Source: Xanthobacter autotrophicus (GTDB lineage Bacteria > Pseudomonadota > Alphaproteobacteria > Rhizobiales > Xanthobacteraceae). Taken from it: a DNA stretch of 64,000 nucleotides. The number at the start of each line of letters is the position of its first letter. Within the stretch, counting starts at the first letter, position 1. The DNA lies in assembly GCF_005871085.1 (NCBI RefSeq), contig NZ_VAUP01000031.1:1-64000 (forward strand), read 5' to 3'. Positions 59,531-64,000 of this stretch are shown here, in pieces. The notes beneath the pieces are model-generated. The model had not been told where the DNA came from. It saw nothing but the letters and a program-made list of their open reading frames with translations, and ran no database searches. A program made the position numbers and the translations under genes.

Positions 59531-60805
59531 TCAGGCAGACTTAGCCTGCGCGGGATGGGTCCGCGCGGGGCGGGCGGGCATGTGGTCCACCTTCAGCAGG
59601 TCGGGAAACAGGCGCATCCACACCACGGCCACGAGGATGGTGCCGATGCCGCCCGCCACCCCCGCGCCCACCGCGCCGAGCAAGGCGGCAGCCATGCCCG
59701 ATTCGAACTCGCCCAGCTGGTTTGAGGTGCCGATGAACAGCGAATTCACAGCACTCACCCGTCCGCGCATGGCATCGGGGGTGGAGAGCTGCACCAGCGA
59801 GGAACGGATGACCACGCTCACATTGTCCGCCGCCCCGAGCACGAACAGGGCGCCGAGCGACACGACGAAGCTGCTCGACAGGGAGAACACCACGGTGGCC
59901 AGGCCGAACACCGCGACGGCGGCGAACATCTTGTGCCCCACCCGGTGCGACAGCGGCACACGGGCGAGCACCACCGACATGAGCACGGCACCCACCGCCG
60001 GGGCCGCGCGCAGGGCACCGAGGCCTTGCGCGCCCACGTGCAGGATGTCGCTGGCGAAGATGGGCAGCAGCGCCGTGACCCCGCCCAGCAGCACCGCGAA
60101 CAGGTCAAGGGAGATGGAGCCGAGCACCACCTTGTGCCCACGGATGAAGGCAAGGCCCTCGAGCAGGGTGGCGAGGGTCATCCCGCCGCGCTGCACCGGG
60201 GCGTGCACGTGGCGCACCGCCATCATGGCAAGGGCTGCGGCGGCGTAGCACAGGGCTGCGCCGGCCAGCGGCACGGTGGGGCCGAACGCATAGGCGAAGC
60301 CACCCACCGCCGGCCCGGCGATGGTGGCCATCTGCATGGCGGAGGAGGACACCGCCAGCGCCCGGGGCAGCACCTCGCCGGGCACGAGGCGCGGCAGCAG
60401 CGCCGCCATGGTGGGATGTTCAAAGGCGCGGCAGGCGCCGAGCATCACCACCGCGCCATAGATGGCGGCAAGGCCCACCATCCCTTCAGCGAGGCCGAGC
60501 GCCAGCAGGGCGAGCGTCAGGGCGGCGATGGACTGGCAGATGAAGACGATGCGCCGACGATCGAACACGTCGGCGGCATGGCCGGCGATGAGGCTGAGGC
60601 AGAGGAGCGGCAGGAACTGGGCAAGCCCCACCAGCCCCAGCGCCACCGCGCTGCCGGTGAGGGCATAGACCAGCCAGCCCACCGCCACGCCCAGCATCTG
60701 GAAGGCGAGGGCGGAGGCAACGCGGCTGACCCAGAACAGCAGAAAGGCCGGGTGATCCCGCAGCCTTTCGGAGGGGGATGGGGTCGGGGCAGAAGCTTGG
60801 GGCAC
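59531..60805 (-). CDS. MFS exporter, EntS/DHA3-like
   Basis: 424 residues from GTG 60805, 12 predicted helices. HPAFLLFWVSRVASALAFQM and LIAGHAADVFDRRRIVFICQ (motif A between helices 2 and 3) with QLSTPDAMRGRVSAVNSLFI (motif A repeat) place it in the DHA3 group, as in enterobactin or macrolide exporters. Substrate unknown; there are no siderophore genes nearby. It lies between hss and phaZ on the same strand, with 110 bases to phaZ. Confidence 0.85.
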   Translation of the reverse strand: MPQASAPTPSPSERLRDHPAFLLFWVSRVASALAFQMLGVAVGWLVYALTGSAVALGLVGLAQFLPLLCLSLIAGHAADVFDRRRIVFICQSIAALTLALLALGLAEGMVGLAAIYGAVVMLGACRAFEHPTMAALLPRLVPGEVLPRALAVSSSAMQMATIAGPAVGGFAYAFGPTVPLAGAALCYAAAALAMMAVRHVHAPVQRGGMTLATLLEGLAFIRGHKVVLGSISLDLFAVLLGGVTALLPIFASDILHVGAQGLGALRAAPAVGAVLMSVVLARVPLSHRVGHKMFAAVAVFGLATVVFSLSSSFVVSLGALFVLGAADNVSVVIRSSLVQLSTPDAMRGRVSAVNSLFIGTSNQLGEFESGMAAALLGAVGAGVAGGIGTILVAVVWMRLFPDLLKVDHMPARPARTHPAQAKSA

Positions 60806-60914
60806 GGGGCAGGTCTCCGGGCCAAGGCGGCCCGGCTCTGGTCCGGCCTGCCTTGGCCCGTCAGGCGATGTCGGTGGAACGCAGCCGGGGCAGGCGCCCC
60901 GGACCGTTGGAGGA

Positions 60915-62132
60915 TCAGTCGCTGGACAGGATGTGGTTACGCACGATCGGATAGACCTGCCCGGCCCATTTGCGGCCGGAGAACACGCCGTAATGGCCCA
61001 CCCCCGCCTGCATGTGGTGGCGCTTCTTGTGGGGCCGCAGACCCGAGCAGATATCCTGCGCCGCCATGGTCTGGCCGATGGAGCAGATGTCGTCCCGCTC
61101 GCCTTCCACCGTCAAAAGGGCCGTCTTGCGGATGGCCTTGAAGTCGATGGGCTGGCCGCGATAGGTGAGTTCACCTTTAGGTAGAAGGTAATCCTGGAAC
61201 ACGTACTTCACCGTTTGCAGGTAGAACTCGGCGTCGAGGTCGAGCACGGCGAAATATTCGTCGTAGAAGGACTTGGTGGCCTCGGCCTTCTCGTCGTCGC
61301 CCTCGGCAAGGGCGTTGTAGAGGTCGAGATGGGCCTTAACGTGCCGGTTCACGTTCATGCTGACGAAGGCGGTGAGCTGAATGAAGCCCGGATAGACCTT
61401 GCGGCCCGAGCCGGCGAACCCCTTCGGCACTGTCGCGATGAGATTCTTTTCGAACCAGGAAATGGGCTTGGAGGTGGCGAGCTCGTTCACCTTGGTCGGG
61501 TTGATCCGGCAATCGATGGGGCCGGCCATCAGCGTCATGGAGGCTGGCGCGGCCGGGTTCCTGTTCTGCGCCATCACGGCCGCGGCCACCAGGGCCTGCA
61601 CGCAGGGCTGGCAAACGGCGACGAGGTGAGACCCCGGCCCCATGATTTCCAGGAACTTGATGACGTGCTCGACATAGTCGTCGAAGGCGAATGGTCCAGC
61701 CGACAACGGCACGTCGCGGGCATTGTGCCAGTCGGTGATATAGACGTCGTGGTCCGGCAGTATCGTCTTCACGGTGTTGACGAGCAACGTCGCGAAATGG
61801 CCGGAGAGGGGGGCCACCACCAGCACGCGGGGCTGGGCGATGTCCACGTCCTTCTTGAAGCGCAGCAGGGTGCCGAAGGGCAGCACCGCCACCTTCTCCT
61901 CGATGACCTGGACCTCGCGGTTGCCCACCTCCACCGTGCGGAGGCCGAAGTCGGGGCGCCCGTGGCTGAGCCCGGCGCGTTCCACCAACTCGTAGGCAGC
62001 GGCGAGATGGCGCAGGCCCGCATGGCCATAGCCGTTGATGAGCGGACCCGTGAGGGTCTGCCGTGCGAGGCCCGCCAGAAAGCGGATGGGGCCCATCAAG
62101 TCGGACTGGGTTTGATACGCCTGATACATCAT
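60915..62132 (-). CDS. phaZ: Intracellular polyhydroxyalkanoate depolymerase
   Basis: 405 residues. MMYQAYQTQSDLMGPIRFLA is the usual start. RVLVVAPLSGHFATLLVNTV and DHDVYITDWHNARDVPL lead to the nucleophile Cys in AVCQPCVQALVA, which replaces Ser as in amorphous-PHB depolymerases of the PhaZ1 type. VEGERDDICSIGQT carries the Asp and AGVGHYGVFSGRKW the His. It releases 3-hydroxybutyrate from stored granules. The full set of triad residues is seen. Confidence 0.93.
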   Translation of the reverse strand: MMYQAYQTQSDLMGPIRFLAGLARQTLTGPLINGYGHAGLRHLAAAYELVERAGLSHGRPDFGLRTVEVGNREVQVIEEKVAVLPFGTLLRFKKDVDIAQPRVLVVAPLSGHFATLLVNTVKTILPDHDVYITDWHNARDVPLSAGPFAFDDYVEHVIKFLEIMGPGSHLVAVCQPCVQALVAAAVMAQNRNPAAPASMTLMAGPIDCRINPTKVNELATSKPISWFEKNLIATVPKGFAGSGRKVYPGFIQLTAFVSMNVNRHVKAHLDLYNALAEGDDEKAEATKSFYDEYFAVLDLDAEFYLQTVKYVFQDYLLPKGELTYRGQPIDFKAIRKTALLTVEGERDDICSIGQTMAAQDICSGLRPHKKRHHMQAGVGHYGVFSGRKWAGQVYPIVRNHILSSD

Positions 62133-62656
62133 GGCTGCCCGTGCCGCTGCGACCGCCGGCTATGTACCGGAGAGACTGACCTGAATATCATCTGCAGCAT
62201 GACGCTGAAAGGTCCTTCTGTTCCCCGTCTGCCGACGCCCTCATGGACGCCGGAGCCATTCTGTTTAAGTTATTGCCGCAGGGCCTGCTTTCCGCTTTGC
62301 AGCAAGCCTGAACGGATGTACCTGTTACGGTGAATTGTGAAGCGGTGCGTGGTGCAATGCAACATGCTTCCACGCAAGGAGCGCCGGAGCCGGAGCCGTT
62401 CACGTCGAAATCGGTCTGAATGGGTTGATCCGTCTGCGATTCGACACGAGACTGCGGACCTTGCCCGGTCTTGCGGAAGCGCGGACGCCGCGGAGACAAC
62501 ACGACCACGGATCAGGTATCCAGAACAGGCGCAGGGGGCGGGCAGCAAGACAAAGCATCCAGTTGAGGCCCCCGGCTGACGCATCCAAGTCCGATACTCA
62601 AGTCAAGCACCTAAGTCTAATATCCGAGGCGCAGGACAGGCAGACGAGCATCCAGC
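62133..62656. other. phaZ-GST intergenic region
   Basis: 524 bases between divergent genes. Short frames occur on both strands but lack starts, ribosome sites or family similarity. The phaZ-proximal half carries several TGC/GCA inverted repeats (described separately). No promoter could be fixed. Confidence 0.5.
62192..62361 (-). promoter_or_regulatory. Cluster of TGC/GCA dyads upstream of phaZ
   Basis: CTGCAG lies at 62193-62198, the perfect dyad TTGC-A-GCAA at 62297-62305, and TGCA-A-TGCA at 62353-62361. PhaR repressors of PHB metabolism in alphaproteobacteria bind TGC-rich dyads, so these are candidate sites; individually such motifs are short and common. Confidence 0.3.
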
Positions 62657-63307
62657 ATGGCGACACTGACTATCTCCAGCAAGAACTATTCCTCCTGGTC
62701 CCTGCGCGGCTGGCTTCTGTGCAAGATGGCTGGCCTGTCCTTCGAGGAGGAGCGGGTGCCCCTCGATGATCCGGACATGAAGGCCGAGTTGCTGCTGTTG
62801 TCCCCCTCCTTCCTTGTGCCGCGTCTGGTGCATGAGGACGTGACCGTGTGGGACACCCTCGCCATCGCCGCCTTTCTCAACGAAGTCTTCCCGCAGGCCG
62901 GCCTGCTGCCGGCGGACCGGGCGGTGCGGGCGCACTGCCTGTCCATCTCGGGCGAGATGCATTCGGGCTTCGCCAACATGCGCTCGGCCCTGCCCATGAA
63001 CATCAAGGCCCATTATCCGGGCTTCAAGGTGTGGGCCGGGGCGCAGGCGGACATCGAGCGCATCGTCGCCATCTGGCGCGGTTGCCTCACCGCTCACGGC
63101 GGACCCTTCCTCATGGGTGCGGCGCCGACGCTGGCGGACGCCATGTACGCCCCGGTCTGCTCGCGTTTCACGTCCTATGACGTGAAGCTCGATCCCGAGT
63201 GCGACGCCTACCGCGCCCGCATCATGGCTCTGCCCCTGATGCAGGAATGGATCGCCGGCGCGCAGGAAGAGCCCGAGGAGCTGGAAGAGCTCGGCGCCGA
63301 GTTCTGA
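62657..63307 (+). CDS. Glutathione S-transferase family protein
   Basis: 216 residues. Thioredoxin-like N-domain: LTISSKNYSSWSLRGWLLCK (with the Ser/Tyr activating region) and SFLVPRLVHEDVTVWDTLAI (cis-Pro then the glutathione-binding TxxD-like VWDT). Helical C-domain from about 85, including HGGPFLMGAAPTLADAMYAP, the N-capping box of helix 6. Class and substrate unclear. It ends 8 bases before the TauE/SafE gene. Confidence 0.88.
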   Translation: MATLTISSKNYSSWSLRGWLLCKMAGLSFEEERVPLDDPDMKAELLLLSPSFLVPRLVHEDVTVWDTLAIAAFLNEVFPQAGLLPADRAVRAHCLSISGEMHSGFANMRSALPMNIKAHYPGFKVWAGAQADIERIVAIWRGCLTAHGGPFLMGAAPTLADAMYAPVCSRFTSYDVKLDPECDAYRARIMALPLMQEWIAGAQEEPEELEELGAEF

Positions 63308-63315
63308 TCGCCGCG

Positions 63316-64000
63316 ATGCTGGCATCCGCCGCCGCGCTACCCATGGGCGTGCTGACGGCGGGCTTTGCCGTGCTCGTGCTGGCCGGCATGGTGAAGGGGC
63401 TCATCGGCATGGGCCTGCCCACGGTGGGCATCGGGCTGCTGAGCCTGTTCCTCACCCCCGCCGAGGCGGCGGCCGTGCTGATCCTGCCGGCCACCGTCAC
63501 CAATCTCTGGCAATATTTCACCGGGCCGAACGTGGCCGGCACGGCCCGGCGCTTCGGCGTCATGATGGGCGCCGTGGTGCTGGGCACGCTCATCGGCGGG
63601 CTGCTGCTGGGCGGCCTCACCTCCCCGGCGGCGGTGCCCATGCTGGGGGCGACCCTGTTGCTCTACGGCGCCCTCGGCCTCAGCGCCATTCCGCTGCGCC
63701 TGCCGGCGCGGCTTGAGCCGTGGCTGTCGCCGCTCATGGGGCTGCTCACCGGGCTGGTCACCGGCACCACCGGCGTGGCGGTGATGCCCTCCGCCCCCTA
63801 TCTCCAGGCGCTGGGCCTCAATCGGGACGACCTGGTGCAGGCCCTCGGCCTCACTTTCACCGTCTCCACCTTCGCGCTCGCCGCGGTGCTCGCGAGCCCC
63901 GGGGAGGGCGGCGCGGTGCTGACCGATCCCATGGTGGCGCTGGCCTCGGTGGCGGCGCTTGCGCCCGCCTTCCTCGGCATGGAGCTGGGCCGGCGGATCC
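63316..64000 (+). CDS. TauE/SafE-family permease (partial, runs off the window)
   Basis: 228 codons from ATG 63316 with no stop before the end. Repeated TauE/SafE motifs: FAVLVLAGMVKGLIGMGLPT in the first half, then PLMGLLTGLVTGTTGVAVMP in the second. About eight membrane helices are in the visible part. The family exports or imports small sulfonates and sulfite-like anions. It may be co-transcribed with the glutathione S-transferase gene, eight bases upstream. Confidence 0.88.
   Translation, partial: MLASAAALPMGVLTAGFAVLVLAGMVKGLIGMGLPTVGIGLLSLFLTPAEAAAVLILPATVTNLWQYFTGPNVAGTARRFGVMMGAVVLGTLIGGLLLGGLTSPAAVPMLGATLLLYGALGLSAIPLRLPARLEPWLSPLMGLLTGLVTGTTGVAVMPSAPYLQALGLNRDDLVQALGLTFTVSTFALAAVLASPGEGGAVLTDPMVALASVAALAPAFLGMELGRRI

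Noticed and set aside
62188-62584. Several 60-110 codon frames in the phaZ-GST gap
   Set aside because: They overlap one another on both strands, have no credible starts and no family features.

Overview
The window is GC-rich, densely packed alphaproteobacterial chromosome. It looks most like the order Hyphomicrobiales, probably a Xanthobacteraceae-type organism. This rests on the sucD-sucA-sucB-lpdA order, the ornithine decarboxylase plus homospermidine synthase pair, an Omp25/31-type beta-barrel, intracellular PHB depolymerase and several short-spaced GC-rich operons. No rRNA, tRNA, CRISPR array, phage or insertion sequence was recognised.

Layout. 1-7.7 kb: the end of the TCA-cycle operon (sucD end, sucA, a YciI-like gene, sucB, lpdA), interrupted by an AT-richer acyltransferase gene. 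7.8-10.5 kb: a tiny secreted peptide, a VOC protein, xerC, and a His-rich PadR regulator of YqjI type with its own palindromic operators. 10.7-18.1 kb: an XRE regulator and a six-gene hyf-like operon (hyfB, C, E, F, G, I). Its large subunit has lost most of the NiFe-ligating cysteines, so it is an energy-converting-hydrogenase-related (Ehr) complex rather than a hydrogenase. 18.1-26 kb: a GntR/FCD regulator with two tandem winged helices, divergent from a sugar-acid operon: a UxaB-like reductase, a polar-amino-acid-type ABC transporter, a zinc dehydrogenase and UxaA. The set would convert an aldonate such as L-galactonate to 2-keto-3-deoxygluconate. 26-29.5 kb: a secreted double alpha/beta hydrolase and a single-domain one.

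29.5-41.7 kb: a type II secretion system. gspD-gspO and a Sel1 protein are on the minus strand; gspE-F-G-H-I-J-K-L-M and a GspC/N-like gene are on the plus strand. A Pho-box-like repeat lies in the divergent promoter. 41.7-51.6 kb: a 2OG-Fe(II) oxygenase-like protein, a CopC-like protein, a membrane aminopropyltransferase fusion, a secreted PHP protein, then an operon of a PpiC-type protein and three HupE/UreJ-family membrane proteins (one with a degenerate metal motif), and a KTSC protein.

51.7-64 kb: outer-membrane barrel, rppH, a 32-bp tandem repeat array, a GNAT gene and rplU-rpmA. Then comes ornithine decarboxylase behind a long structured leader that resembles the alphaproteobacterial speF element and holds a 20-codon upstream ORF. 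A GNAT gene, homospermidine synthase, an MFS exporter, phaZ, a glutathione S-transferase and the start of a TauE/SafE permease complete the window.

The items most worth following up are the Ehr complex without NiFe ligands, the upstream ORF in the ornithine decarboxylase leader, the aldonate pathway fed by an amino-acid-type transporter, and the Pho-box-like site before the type II secretion operon.
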